Of a stretch of 64,000 nt of DNA, positions 34,166 to 42,894 are shown in pieces. The stretch lies in assembly GCA_033764435.1 (NCBI GenBank), contig JANRIX010000066.1, positions 1-64,000 on the forward strand, in the 5' to 3' direction. This DNA comes from JAEUMY01 sp033764435 (GTDB lineage: Bacteria > Pseudomonadota > Gammaproteobacteria > Burkholderiales > Usitatibacteraceae). The notes below the pieces were generated by a model. The model made no database searches. It had not been told where the DNA came from and saw only the letters and a program-made list of their open reading frames with translations. Numbering within the stretch: position 1 is the first letter of the stretch; every line of letters begins with the position of its first letter. The translations under genes and the position numbers were made by a program.

Positions 34166-34187
34166 GAAAAGAGCCCTTCGCGGGCTC
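34166..34187 (-). terminator. Terminator of tRNA-Val
   Basis: A GAGCCC/GGGCTC stem (34171-34187, loop TTCGC) is followed on the minus strand by TTTTCATTT. It lies 12 bp beyond the 3' end of the leftward tRNA gene. On the plus strand the same hairpin lacks a T-tract, so it fits the tRNA better than oxyR. Confidence 0.7.
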
Positions 34188-34198
34188 TCGGGTACAAC

Positions 34199-34273
34199 TG
34201 GTGGGCGGTACTGGGATCGAACCAGTGACCCCTGCCGTGTGAAGGCAGTGCTCTACCGCTGAGCTAACCGCCC
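34199..34273 (-). tRNA. tRNA-Val (anticodon CAC)
   Basis: 75 nt including an encoded CCA. Acceptor GGGCGGT/ACCGCCC, D-arm with AGCTCAGCGGTAGAGC, anticodon loop TTCACAC giving CAC, and T-loop GGTTCGATCC. All stems pair. Confidence 0.95.
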
Positions 34274-34375
34274 CAAAATTGGGGAGCGAGAATTATAGCG
34301 ATCGGGCCCTGAAATGGCAAACGGCGCAGAGTGAAAACCCGTAGAATTCGCTGTTTTTCGCTCGGCACTTCACAC

Positions 34376-35764
34376 ATGGTCCGCACTCGATTCGCCCCCA
34401 GTCCTACCGGTTTCCTGCACATTGGCGGTGCCCGTACCGCGCTCTTTTGCTGGGCCTATGCGCGCCGGCACGGCGGCACGTTCATTCTGCGAGTGGAGGA
34501 CACGGACCTTGAGCGCTCAACGCCTGAAGCAGTGAAAGCCATCATCGATGGCATGAACTGGCTCGGTTTGCAGCCTGATGAAGGCCCCTTTTTCCAGATG
34601 CAGCGCATGGATCGCTATCGCGAGGTCATCCAGCAGATGCTGGCGGCCGGCACGGCCTACCATTGCTACTGTTCGTCGGAAGAATTGGATCAGATGCGCG
34701 AAGCCCAGCGCGCACGCGGCGATAAGCCGCGCTATGACGGTCGCTGGCGCCCAGAGAATCTGAAGCCCGGCATGTTGCCGCCCGAGGGCGTCCAGCCTGT
34801 CGTGAGATTCAAGAACCCGCTTGACGGCGTGGTGTCCTGGGACGATGCGGTGAAGGGACGGATCGAGTTTTCCAACACCGAACTCGATGATTTTGTCATC
34901 GCCCGTTCGGATGGCACGCCCACGTACAACTTTTGCGTGGTGGTGGATGACTGGGATATGCGCATCACCCATGTGCTGCGCGGCGACGACCACGTGAACA
35001 ATACGCCCCGCCAGATCAATGTGCTGAAGGCGCTGGGGGCCGAATTGCCGGTATACGGCCATCTTTCAATGATTCTGGGCGATGACGGCCAGAAGTTGTC
35101 CAAGCGCCACGGTGCGGTGAGCGTGATGGAGTACCCGGCTGAAGGCTACCTTCGGGACGCCGTGCTGAATTATCTTGCCCGTCTCGGATGGTCACATGGG
35201 GACGATGAGGTGTTTTCCATGGATCAGTTCTGCCAGTGGTTCGACCTTGATCACATCACGCCCTCTGCGGCGCAGTTCAACACCGAAAAGCTGCGCTGGT
35301 TGAATCAGGAGTACATGAAAAAGTTGCCGGCTGCCGAATTGGCCGCTGCATTGCAGCCCTACATGACCGCCGCTGGGATCTCAGTGTCAGGCCCCGATCT
35401 TGGCGATGCTGCCACGCTGTATCGTGAACGCGTCCACACGCTTGTCGAGCTTGCCGAGGCAATTCGTTACTTTTACCAGCCAACGGTGCCGGACGTTTCC
35501 CTGCTCGCCGAACATCTGAATGACGCGAATCGGGCGGCTCTCCAGCGGCTGGTTGAATCGTTCCCTGCAGTGGACTGGAACAGCGCCGCAATCAGTTCCG
35601 CGATCAAGTCCGTTGTGGCGGAATTCAAATTGAAGATGCCTCAGATCATGATGCCGCTTCGCGTCTTGCTGACCGGCAAGGCGCAATCGCCTTCTGTTGA
35701 CGCCGTCATGCTTGTCATGGGCAAGGCAGAATGCCTTTCGCGTTTGCGTGCGTCACTCGCCTGA
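34376..35764 (+). CDS. gltX: Glutamyl-tRNA synthetase
   Basis: 462 residues from the ATG at 34376 (MVRTRFAPSPTGFLHIGGARTALF). It charges tRNA-Glu with glutamate. The HIGH motif is HIGG (residues about 15-18) and the KMSKS-equivalent is KLSKRHG. Class I Glx motifs such as HVLRGDDHVNNTPRQI are present. The Zn-type cysteines occur as YCYCSSEELD. A longer frame exists upstream, but this start matches the conserved N-terminus. A tRNA-Glu gene follows 73 bp downstream in the opposite direction. Confidence 0.97.
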   Translation: MVRTRFAPSPTGFLHIGGARTALFCWAYARRHGGTFILRVEDTDLERSTPEAVKAIIDGMNWLGLQPDEGPFFQMQRMDRYREVIQQMLAAGTAYHCYCSSEELDQMREAQRARGDKPRYDGRWRPENLKPGMLPPEGVQPVVRFKNPLDGVVSWDDAVKGRIEFSNTELDDFVIARSDGTPTYNFCVVVDDWDMRITHVLRGDDHVNNTPRQINVLKALGAELPVYGHLSMILGDDGQKLSKRHGAVSVMEYPAEGYLRDAVLNYLARLGWSHGDDEVFSMDQFCQWFDLDHITPSAAQFNTEKLRWLNQEYMKKLPAAELAAALQPYMTAAGISVSGPDLGDAATLYRERVHTLVELAEAIRYFYQPTVPDVSLLAEHLNDANRAALQRLVESFPAVDWNSAAISSAIKSVVAEFKLKMPQIMMPLRVLLTGKAQSPSVDAVMLVMGKAECLSRLRASLA

Positions 35765-35803
35765 ACACGAATGGCGCAACGCATCGGATTGACCATATGA
35801 AAA

Positions 35804-35831
35804 GAAAATGCCCGCGCAAGCGGGCATTTTC
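35804..35831 (+). terminator. Rho-independent terminator after gltX
   Basis: A 12-bp stem (GAAAATGCCCGC and its complement) with a GCAA tetraloop and TTTTT after it. It lies 40 bp beyond the gltX stop and also serves the leftward tRNA-Glu. Confidence 0.9.
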
Positions 35832-35837
35832 TTTTTG

Positions 35838-35913
35838 TGGCGTCCCCACGGGGATTCGAACCCCGGTTATCGCCGTGAAAGGGCGGTGTCCTAGGCCTCT
35901 AGACGATGGGGAC
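35838..35913 (-). tRNA. tRNA-Glu (anticodon TTC)
   Basis: 76 nt with encoded CCA. Acceptor GTCCCCA/TGGGGAC, anticodon loop CTTTCAC giving TTC, T-loop GGTTCGAATCC. All stems pair. Confidence 0.95.
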
Positions 35914-35954
35914 AAACTTGCGTTGATTGCAGAGGTTCAATCAACTGAATTCGT

Positions 35955-36030
<76 letters not shown>

Positions 36031-36081
36031 GACGAAAGACGCGCATTATAGCGACTCGCCCAGTCATTTGCAAAGATTGCG

Positions 36082-37131
36082 ATGAAACCTCTCGAATTGA
36101 TCACCGAAGAAGCGGCGCACGGAATCGCCAGAATGGTGCTTTCGGGTGTGCATCGAGCCTATCCGAATCAACCTGGTCATGTGCTCATGTCAGCCGAAGA
36201 TGCCAGATTGCCGCACATGCTCCATCCGGCGTTTTTTGGCTGCTATGACTGGCACTCTGCCGTTCACTCTCACTGGACAATGTTGAAGTTGCTGGAGAAT
36301 GGCATCGCATCACCAGACGGGGCGGGCATGCAAACCGCAATGGCAATGCACCTCTCGGCGGAAGCGATGGCAGTCGAGTACGCCTACTGTCAAGAACCGG
36401 GACGAGAAGGCTTCGAACGTCCCTATGGCTGGGCCTGGATTTGGAAGCTTTCATCAGATCTGGCGCGGTCCCCGCTGCCGGGCGCAGATCGGTGGCAGGC
36501 GAATATTCGCCCGTTGGCGGAGCTCTTGGCTGAACGCTTCGCCACCTGGCTTAACCGCCAACGCTATCCGTGCCGGGCAGGAACCCACGGAAACACCGGC
36601 TTTGCGATGGCCTTCGCTCTCGACTATGCCAAGGCGTGCGGCAATACAGAATTCGCACGTTCACTCGCCCAAGCGGCTATTCGTCTCTATGGTGAAGATC
36701 GCGGCTTCACTTTCCGAATGGAGCCTTCGGGAAACGACTTCGTCTCGCCGATGCTTGCTGAAATCGCCCTGATGGGTCAGTTGCTTGCACCATCGGAGTG
36801 GCGCACTTGGCTGGCAGCGCTTTTGTTGGATCAGGCGGAGCTTGCAGCTTTGAGCCCCGTCGTTGTGACGGATAGGGGTGATCCCCAGGGCGTCCATCTT
36901 GATGGATTGAACCTCAGCCGCGCTTACCATCTGGCCGTGTTGGCTGACCTGTGCGGAGATGAAACCCTGGGCCGACAGCTAGGCCAGTCTGCGATCGCAC
37001 ATTGGCGGGCCGGGATGGCGCATCTTTTCAGCGGCGACTTTATGGGAGAGCACTGGCTCGGAAGCTTTTCCGTATTGGCGGCGATACAAATCGCTTCTAA
37101 TTCAATGGATTGCTTAAGTGAGTCTGGGTGA
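36082..37131 (+). CDS. DUF2891-family protein
   Basis: 349 residues. The signature HPAFFGCYDWHSAVHSHW (about residues 48-65) is that of DUF2891, a family with an alpha/alpha-barrel pattern of repeated helices. Other matching parts are RPYGWAWIWKLSSDL, YPCRAGTHGNTGFAMAFALDYA and EPSGNDFVSPMLAEIALM. No signal peptide, so cytoplasmic; function undetermined, with similarity in layout to glycoside-processing helical-toroid enzymes. The palindrome at 36499-36510 encodes ANIR within it. It overlaps the long upstream frame of the next gene but not its probable start. Confidence 0.85.
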   Translation: MKPLELITEEAAHGIARMVLSGVHRAYPNQPGHVLMSAEDARLPHMLHPAFFGCYDWHSAVHSHWTMLKLLENGIASPDGAGMQTAMAMHLSAEAMAVEYAYCQEPGREGFERPYGWAWIWKLSSDLARSPLPGADRWQANIRPLAELLAERFATWLNRQRYPCRAGTHGNTGFAMAFALDYAKACGNTEFARSLAQAAIRLYGEDRGFTFRMEPSGNDFVSPMLAEIALMGQLLAPSEWRTWLAALLLDQAELAALSPVVVTDRGDPQGVHLDGLNLSRAYHLAVLADLCGDETLGRQLGQSAIAHWRAGMAHLFSGDFMGEHWLGSFSVLAAIQIASNSMDCLSESG

Positions 37132-37264
37132 TAATGGAGATTCGGTCACATCAATCAGGAACCAGTCGAGGTATGCCGGTTCCTACTCGTTGATAGTCTT
37201 CAGCACGCCGCTTGCAATCAAGGCCTCAAAGTGCTTATTATTCATAAGCTTCCGGAATATATCT

Positions 37265-37891
37265 GTGATTCAACTTAAATTCAGCCCCCCTTATTTCCTG
37301 GCCGCGTCCGTTTTGTGCTGCCTCACCGGGGCAGCGCAAGCGCAGAGCGGAAACATCTATTCGTTCACCGATGAGCGTGGCGTGGTGCATTTCTCCAACT
37401 TGCCGCACTTGGACAAGCGGTACAAGCTGGTCTATCGCGGCAAGGGCGGCGGGATGCGTGTGGCGGGCTACAGCAAGATCAGCGCCGCAGACATCGCCAA
37501 AGTTTCTCCGATTATCGAGGCGGCTGCGCGGCAGAATGGCCTGGACCCCGCGTTGCTGCATGCTGTCATACGTGCCGAGTCCGGCTACAACCCGCGCGCA
37601 CTGTCCATCAAGGGCGCTTCCGGATTGATGCAGTTGATACCGGATACCGCGCGGAGATATGGCGTTAATGACATCTGGGACCCACATGAGAATATTCATG
37701 GCGGTGCACGATATCTGAAGGATCTGCTGGCCATGTTCAACAACAATGTCGAACTTGCCCTGGCTGGCTACAACGCCGGAGAGAATGCTGTAATCCGTGC
37801 TGGACGCCGCATTCCAAACTATCCAGAAACGATGGCCTACGTTCCCAAAGTCATGAACTATCTCCGGACGCATGGGGTGCCCAAAGTCTGA
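37265..37891 (+). CDS. Lytic transglycosylase (SLT domain) with DUF4124-like N-terminus
   Basis: The start is taken at the GTG at 37265, which gives a clean signal peptide (IQLKFSPPYFLAASVLCCLTGAAQAQ); longer starts run into DUF2891 coding. Residues about 27-65 are DUF4124-like (GNIYSFTDERGVVHFSNLPH). The SLT domain has the catalytic Glu in AVIRAESGYNPRALS, then GASGLMQLIPDTARRYGV, NIHGGARYLKDLL and LALAGYNAGENAV. It cleaves peptidoglycan between MurNAc and GlcNAc to give anhydro ends, acting in the periplasm. A terminator follows. Confidence 0.93.
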   Translation: MIQLKFSPPYFLAASVLCCLTGAAQAQSGNIYSFTDERGVVHFSNLPHLDKRYKLVYRGKGGGMRVAGYSKISAADIAKVSPIIEAAARQNGLDPALLHAVIRAESGYNPRALSIKGASGLMQLIPDTARRYGVNDIWDPHENIHGGARYLKDLLAMFNNNVELALAGYNAGENAVIRAGRRIPNYPETMAYVPKVMNYLRTHGVPKV

Positions 37892-37909
37892 GCATTGTTG
37901 ACCTAATGA

Positions 37910-37936
37910 AAAAGGGCCGCTATTCGCGGCCCTTTT
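37910..37936. terminator. Bidirectional terminator
   Basis: An 11-bp stem (AAAAGGGCCGC and its complement, loop TATTC) with A/T tracts on both sides between the convergent lytic transglycosylase and RND permease genes. Confidence 0.9.
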
Positions 37937-37960
37937 GTTTCATGCTGGCTTTGACGAAGC

Positions 37961-40900
37961 TCACTCGCCCGCTTGCGCATTCGCGGGCGCGCCCTGTGCT
38001 GCCTGTTCGGCGAGTTTCTGTTCGAAAGTCTTGTGGCGCGCAGCCAGCAGAGTGTAGGCCACTGGAACTACGAACAGTGTAAGTACCGTGCCGACAAGCA
38101 GGCCACCGACGATCACCCAACCGATCTGCTGACGAGACTCAGCACCTGCGCCCGTGGCAATGGCCAGCGGCACTGCGCCCAGCACCATGGCACCTGTGGT
38201 CATCAGGATGGGGCGAAGGCGCAGCACCGCGGCCTCGATGACTGCATCGCGAATGCTGTGACCCTTTTCCTGCAACTGGTTGGCGAACTCGACAATCAGG
38301 ATTCCGTGCTTTGTTATCAGGCCAACCAGTGTCACGAGCCCTATCTGACTGTAGACGTTCAGCGTGCCTCCCGTCATAAGCAGTGCAGCCAGTGCGCCCG
38401 TCATGGACAGCGGGACCGTCAGCATGATCACGAATGGGTCCACAAAACTCTCAAACTGTGCGGCGAGCACGAGATAGATGAAGATCAATGCCAGCGCAAA
38501 GGTGAGGTAGGCGCTCCCGGCGGAGTCCTTGAATTCGCGCGAGGGGCCGGCATAGTCGGTCACGACATTCGGCAATACTCGAGATGAAGTGTCGGCCATG
38601 AATTTCAATGCTTCGCCAAGGCTGTAACCAGGCACCAGATTCGCCGTGATGGTGGCAGATCGCAGCTTGTTGAAGTGATTCAGGTTTTTCGGCGAGACCC
38701 CTTCGCGAACACTCAGCAGGTTGGAGAGTTGGACCATCTCGTTGTTGCGGCTGCGCACATAGATGTCTGAGATGTCGTTAGGCGAAGAACGGTCCGTATC
38801 GGCAACCTGCACGATGACGTCGTACTGCTCGCCTTCCTGCTTGAAACGGGTGACGACTCTGCCACCCAGCATGGATTCCAACGTTCGGCCGACAGTGTCG
38901 ATGGGCACGCCGAGATCGCTGGCCTTGTCCCGGTTCACACTGACTCTGACCTCCGGTTGGTTCAGCTTCAAATCGGTGTCCACATTGATCAGTTTTGGAT
39001 TCTTGCGGGCTTCATCAATCAGCCTTTCGACCATCCGCTGCAATTCAGGGTAGGAAGCCTGAGTCAGCAGTACAAACTGAACCTGGCTCCCGCGTGAGCC
39101 TCCCAGCGAGGGAGGATTGAGCGGGAAGGCCATGATCCCGGGCAACGCAAACAGCTTTGGACCCAATTCCTTCGCAATTTCCTGCTGACTGCGGGTCCGT
39201 TCGCTCCACGGTTTCAGGATTAGCAGCGAGAAGCCGTTGTCCGGCGTGGGATTGCCCGCCATGGTGAAGAAGCGGGACCCCTCCGGTACCTGCTTGTAGA
39301 TCTCTTCAATTCGCTGCATGTACTCCGCGGTGTAGGCGACCGTCGAGCCTTCGGGCGCGGAGACCGGACCGAAAATCACACTGCGATCCTCGATGGGAGC
39401 CAGTTCTGACTTCATCTGCAGCGCCAGAAACACCATGAGGCCGATGACACCGAGGTAACCCGCGATCACGGCAGGTCGGTGGCTCAGGACGAAACTGGCA
39501 CTACGACGGTAACTTTCCGTCAGTCGGTTGAAGAAGGACTCAATGGCGTTGTACAGCGCTCCATGTTTGCCCTGATGCCGCAACATCTGCGAACACATCA
39601 TTGGCGAGAGTGTCAGCGCCACAAAGCCGGACACCAGCACCGCACCCGCCAGGGCAAGCGCAAACTCGGTGAACAGTCGCCCGGTGCGGCCGGTCGAAAA
39701 GGCCAATGGGGCATAAACGGCAGCCAGCGTAATGGTCATCGCGATGACGGCAAATGCCATCTCGCGCGCACCGACGAGGGCAGCCTGCAGCCTGTTCATG
39801 CCTTGTTCCATGTTGCGGTAGATGTTTTCCAGCACAACAATCGCATCATCGACGACCAGGCCAATCGCAAGCACCATGGCGAGCAGGGTCAAGGTATTGA
39901 TGGAGAAGCCCGCGATGTACATCATCGTGAAGGCGCCAATCAGCGAAACCGGAATGGTCACGAGAGGAATCACCGTCGCGCGCCAATCCCGCAAGAAGAG
40001 GAAGATGACGAGTGCCACCAGCACAATCGCTTCCAGAATCGTTCGGAACACACTGGAGATCGATTCCTGGATGAACACGGCAGAGTCAAAGGAAACGATC
40101 AGCTTCATGCCCTCCGGCAATGTCTTGTTGATCTCCTTGACCTGTTGCTGAGCGGCAACCGAGAGATCAAGCGCATTCGCGGTGGACTGTCGAATCAGGC
40201 CCAGTGATACAGAAGGGTTGCCGTTATAGCGGCTGACGATGCGCTCGGATGCGGGGGCCACCTCGACCTTGGCGATGTCGCGCAATCGCACCGCATACCC
40301 GTTGACCTCGCGAATCACGATGCCGCCAAATTCAGCGGGTGTCTGCAGATCGGTTTGGGACAGAACGGAAAACTCTCGCTTGCGACTTTCGATGCGCCCC
40401 GCAGGAATCTCAACGTTCTGCCGCCGGATTGCATCCTCGACGTCTTGAACGGTCAGGCGGTAGCCGGCGAGCTTTGCCCGGTCCAGCCAGACCCGCATCG
40501 AGATCCTGCGCTCCCCGAATATTCGCACGTCCGCTGCGCCTGGCAAGGTCTGCAGGCGCGGGCGAACATTGCGCGCGGCATAGTCGGATGTTTCGAGCCG
40601 GCTGTGCCGGTCGCTGGCCAACGCGATCCACATGATGGGGAAGGCGTCTGCATCGGTCTTTGAAATCACCGGCTCGTCGATGTCGGTAGGCAGGCGGCCG
40701 CGCACTCTTGATACCTTGTCCCTGACGTCGGCTGCCGCGCCGTCCGGGTCACGCGACAGTTTGAAGCGCACGGTGATGCTGCTTACTTCGGCACGGGAAG
40801 TGGAAGTCATGACGTCCACCCCCTCGATTCCGGACAGAGAGTCCTCAAGCGGCCGGGTGACCTGAGACTCCATCACATCGGCGGATGCGCCGCGATAGGT

Positions 40901-41047
40901 GGTTTCGACGGTCACTATTGGTTCGTCGATCTTGGGATACTCGCGCACCGGAAGGCGGTTGTACGAAATGATGCCAACGAGCAGTATCGCGAGCGAAAGC
41001 ACCGTGGCGAAAACAGGACGGCGAATGCAGATTTCTGGGAGTGTCAT
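37961..41047 (-). CDS. RND efflux permease (HAE1/AcrB-like)
   Basis: 1,028 residues. It starts MTLPEICIRRPVFATVLSLAILLVGI, as in hydrophobe/amphiphile exporters. Twelve membrane helices with two large periplasmic loops fit the family. Helix 4 has the proton-relay pair in GLVVDDAIVVLENIYR, and APLAF-type and SDR motifs follow. The tail ends in an Ala-rich cytoplasmic segment. It exports drugs or other hydrophobic compounds with the adaptor encoded just upstream (16-bp gap) and an outer-membrane channel not present here. A near copy of the palindrome (40515-40526) encodes RIF. Confidence 0.95.
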   Translation of the reverse strand: MTLPEICIRRPVFATVLSLAILLVGIISYNRLPVREYPKIDEPIVTVETTYRGASADVMESQVTRPLEDSLSGIEGVDVMTSTSRAEVSSITVRFKLSRDPDGAAADVRDKVSRVRGRLPTDIDEPVISKTDADAFPIMWIALASDRHSRLETSDYAARNVRPRLQTLPGAADVRIFGERRISMRVWLDRAKLAGYRLTVQDVEDAIRRQNVEIPAGRIESRKREFSVLSQTDLQTPAEFGGIVIREVNGYAVRLRDIAKVEVAPASERIVSRYNGNPSVSLGLIRQSTANALDLSVAAQQQVKEINKTLPEGMKLIVSFDSAVFIQESISSVFRTILEAIVLVALVIFLFLRDWRATVIPLVTIPVSLIGAFTMMYIAGFSINTLTLLAMVLAIGLVVDDAIVVLENIYRNMEQGMNRLQAALVGAREMAFAVIAMTITLAAVYAPLAFSTGRTGRLFTEFALALAGAVLVSGFVALTLSPMMCSQMLRHQGKHGALYNAIESFFNRLTESYRRSASFVLSHRPAVIAGYLGVIGLMVFLALQMKSELAPIEDRSVIFGPVSAPEGSTVAYTAEYMQRIEEIYKQVPEGSRFFTMAGNPTPDNGFSLLILKPWSERTRSQQEIAKELGPKLFALPGIMAFPLNPPSLGGSRGSQVQFVLLTQASYPELQRMVERLIDEARKNPKLINVDTDLKLNQPEVRVSVNRDKASDLGVPIDTVGRTLESMLGGRVVTRFKQEGEQYDVIVQVADTDRSSPNDISDIYVRSRNNEMVQLSNLLSVREGVSPKNLNHFNKLRSATITANLVPGYSLGEALKFMADTSSRVLPNVVTDYAGPSREFKDSAGSAYLTFALALIFIYLVLAAQFESFVDPFVIMLTVPLSMTGALAALLMTGGTLNVYSQIGLVTLVGLITKHGILIVEFANQLQEKGHSIRDAVIEAAVLRLRPILMTTGAMVLGAVPLAIATGAGAESRQQIGWVIVGGLLVGTVLTLFVVPVAYTLLAARHKTFEQKLAEQAAQGAPANAQAGE

Positions 41048-41063
41048 GACAACTTCCTTGGGC

Positions 41064-42230
41064 TCACGACTTGCCGGCGGGCACCGCAGAGGTTGTGTTC
41101 CCTGCTGCAGGATTCGAAGCGGCGGGGTCGGGTGATTGCTTCGTGGCGGAATCAGGCAGCAGGGTCACCTTGACGTTGGCGCCATCGCGAATCTTCTGCA
41201 GTCCGGCGGTGACGACGACGTCTGATTTCGAAAGCCCTTTTACTATCTCTACCAACGCATCCCTACGCTGTCCGATGTCGATCTTGGTCCGTTGAGCCTT
41301 GCCATCGACAACCTTGAACACGTAGAGATCATCTCCGACAGGTACCAGCGCCTGCTCGGGTACGGCAAGGCTTTCTTGCACACCGCCCACCAACAGTCTT
41401 ACACGCGCGAACATGCCGGGGCGAAGCTGGCTGCCTGAATTGCGGACCTGCGCGCGAATGACGATTGAACGACCGTTGGCGTCAACCAGCGGATTGATTG
41501 CCAACACCTGACCGCTGAAATTCTGGTTTGGAAAAGCATCCAGGCCGATTTGCATGGATTGGCCAACCGCAACCTGTCGCAGGTAGATCTCGGGTACGCG
41601 AAAGTCAACCTTCAGTGGGTCAATAGTTTCGATGTTGACGAGATCCTGACCATCCTTGACGTAGTCTCCCACGCTCACTTGGCGCAGCCCCGCCAGTCCA
41701 GTAAATGGTGCGCGCAGTTCAAGCTTCGCCAGTCTTGCGGCAAACAGGTCCACAGAAGCCTTTGAGACGCGATAGTTGTTCTCTGCCTCGTCGCGCGCCT
41801 GACTGCTGATGAATCCCTTCTTTTGCAAATCCACCGCACGCTCGAACTTGGACTGGTTTAGCGAAAGATTCGCCTTAGCCTGGTCCAACTCAGCGCGTTG
41901 GACGCTGCTGTCGAATCTGACTAGCACGTCGCCCTGCTGAACGCGCTGACCTTCCCGGAAGAGAATTTCCGAAATCCTGCCGGCAACCTCTGGACGCAGC
42001 ACAACCGCTTCGTCGGAGCGCAAACTTCCTACAGCTGTGATGGTCTGGGGCAACGAAATCTGTTTTACGGCCATGGCTTCAACAGGCGTTCCGGATTGCC
42101 CCCCCGCTTGCGCCTTTGCGGGCGCAGGTGCCGAACTGCCTGCGGGCTGGGATTTTCCTGCCCAGTAGCCCAGGGCGGACGCTGCAGCGACAGCTGCGAT
42201 GGCGATGACGGAAAGAATTGCGCGATTCAT
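41064..42230 (-). CDS. RND efflux periplasmic adaptor (HlyD/AcrA family)
   Basis: 388 residues. One N-terminal membrane anchor (ILSVIAIAAVAAASALGYWAG, no lipobox Cys), a proline/alanine linker, then a barrel-sandwich domain (AVGSLRSDEAVVLRPEVAGRISEILFREGQRVQQGDVLVRFD), a helical hairpin (QAKANLSLNQSKFERAVDLQKKGFISSQARDEAENNY) and beta-barrel parts (GQSMQIGLDAFPNQNFSGQVLAINPLVDA). It bridges the permease to an outer-membrane channel. It is the first gene of the pair; the promoter should lie in 42231-42393, but no regulator gene is adjacent. Confidence 0.94.
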   Translation of the reverse strand: MNRAILSVIAIAAVAAASALGYWAGKSQPAGSSAPAPAKAQAGGQSGTPVEAMAVKQISLPQTITAVGSLRSDEAVVLRPEVAGRISEILFREGQRVQQGDVLVRFDSSVQRAELDQAKANLSLNQSKFERAVDLQKKGFISSQARDEAENNYRVSKASVDLFAARLAKLELRAPFTGLAGLRQVSVGDYVKDGQDLVNIETIDPLKVDFRVPEIYLRQVAVGQSMQIGLDAFPNQNFSGQVLAINPLVDANGRSIVIRAQVRNSGSQLRPGMFARVRLLVGGVQESLAVPEQALVPVGDDLYVFKVVDGKAQRTKIDIGQRRDALVEIVKGLSKSDVVVTAGLQKIRDGANVKVTLLPDSATKQSPDPAASNPAAGNTTSAVPAGKS

Positions 42231-42393
42231 GACTGAGAGGGCTCTTGGGTTTACGGAGTAGCTAGTGACCAGCCGGTCATTATCGCTTTATTCGGACGAA
42301 GTCGAGGTACTACAGTGGAGGGCGAGGTTGCCACAAGTGCAACGGGATCTTGAGAGGATGCCCGAGTGCGCAGATGGTTCAACGCACAGCGAG

Positions 42394-42597
42394 TCAGGCG
42401 GGAACGTCTGGGTCCAGTTGGGACCGCAGGTGTGACATCTGATCCTTGAGAAGCAGTTTGCGCTTCTTCATTCTTCGCAGTTGCAACTCATCATGGCCGG
42501 CAGTTTCGGACATGACCTTGATTGCAATGTCCAGATCGCGGTGTTCGAGGAGCAACTCCTCAAGTCGTCTCTGAATGGCAGTCTCGGTGGTAACCAT
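42394..42597 (-). CDS. YdcH-like (DUF465) small protein
   Basis: 67 residues, mostly one helical hairpin: ETAIQRRLEELLLEHRDLDIAIKVMSET, then DELQLRRMKKRKLLLKDQMSHLRSQL. The HRDLDxxI and LRRMKKRKLLLKD motifs match DUF465. Function is not established. It stands alone between the efflux pair and tRNA-Arg. Confidence 0.9.
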   Translation of the reverse strand: MVTTETAIQRRLEELLLEHRDLDIAIKVMSETAGHDELQLRRMKKRKLLLKDQMSHLRSQLDPDVPA

Positions 42598-42704
42598 CTA
42601 GATATGGTACGCCAAGCGACTGTGTTCCGACTCTAGTGTCGCCATCAGGCAGGTTCCCATTTGCGCTACGTCGTGCACGCCGCCTGAAGACAAGGCGTGT
42701 CGCA

Positions 42705-42780
42705 TGGCGCCCCCGACACGAATCGAACGTGCGACCTACCCCTTAGGAGGGGGTAGCTCTATCCACTGAGCTACGGGGGC
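42705..42780 (-). tRNA. tRNA-Arg (anticodon CCT), attachment target
   Basis: 76 nt with encoded CCA. Acceptor GCCCCCG/CGGGGGC, anticodon loop CTCCTAA giving CCT, and T-loop CGTTCGATTCG. All stems pair, so the gene is intact. Its first 38 bases (5' end through the anticodon loop) form the 39-bp repeat that recurs at 53114-53152. The sequence directly upstream of its 5' end now belongs to the integrated element. Confidence 0.95.
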
Positions 42781-42781
42781 G
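42743..42781. other. attL (39-bp core)
   Basis: Identical over 39 bp to 53114-53152; the flanking bases differ on both sides. It lies inside the 5' half of tRNA-Arg(CCT), from the anticodon loop to one base past the 5' end. Confidence 0.9.
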
Positions 42782-42894
42782 TTTGGTGCTAAGTTGCTGA
42801 TATTTAAGAGGACATAAGTAAAAGCAAGTACGCTAAAATTACTGTGCAGCAAGGGGTTTTTAGCTACTGTCAACTTACAAATTTTGGGGGTGCA

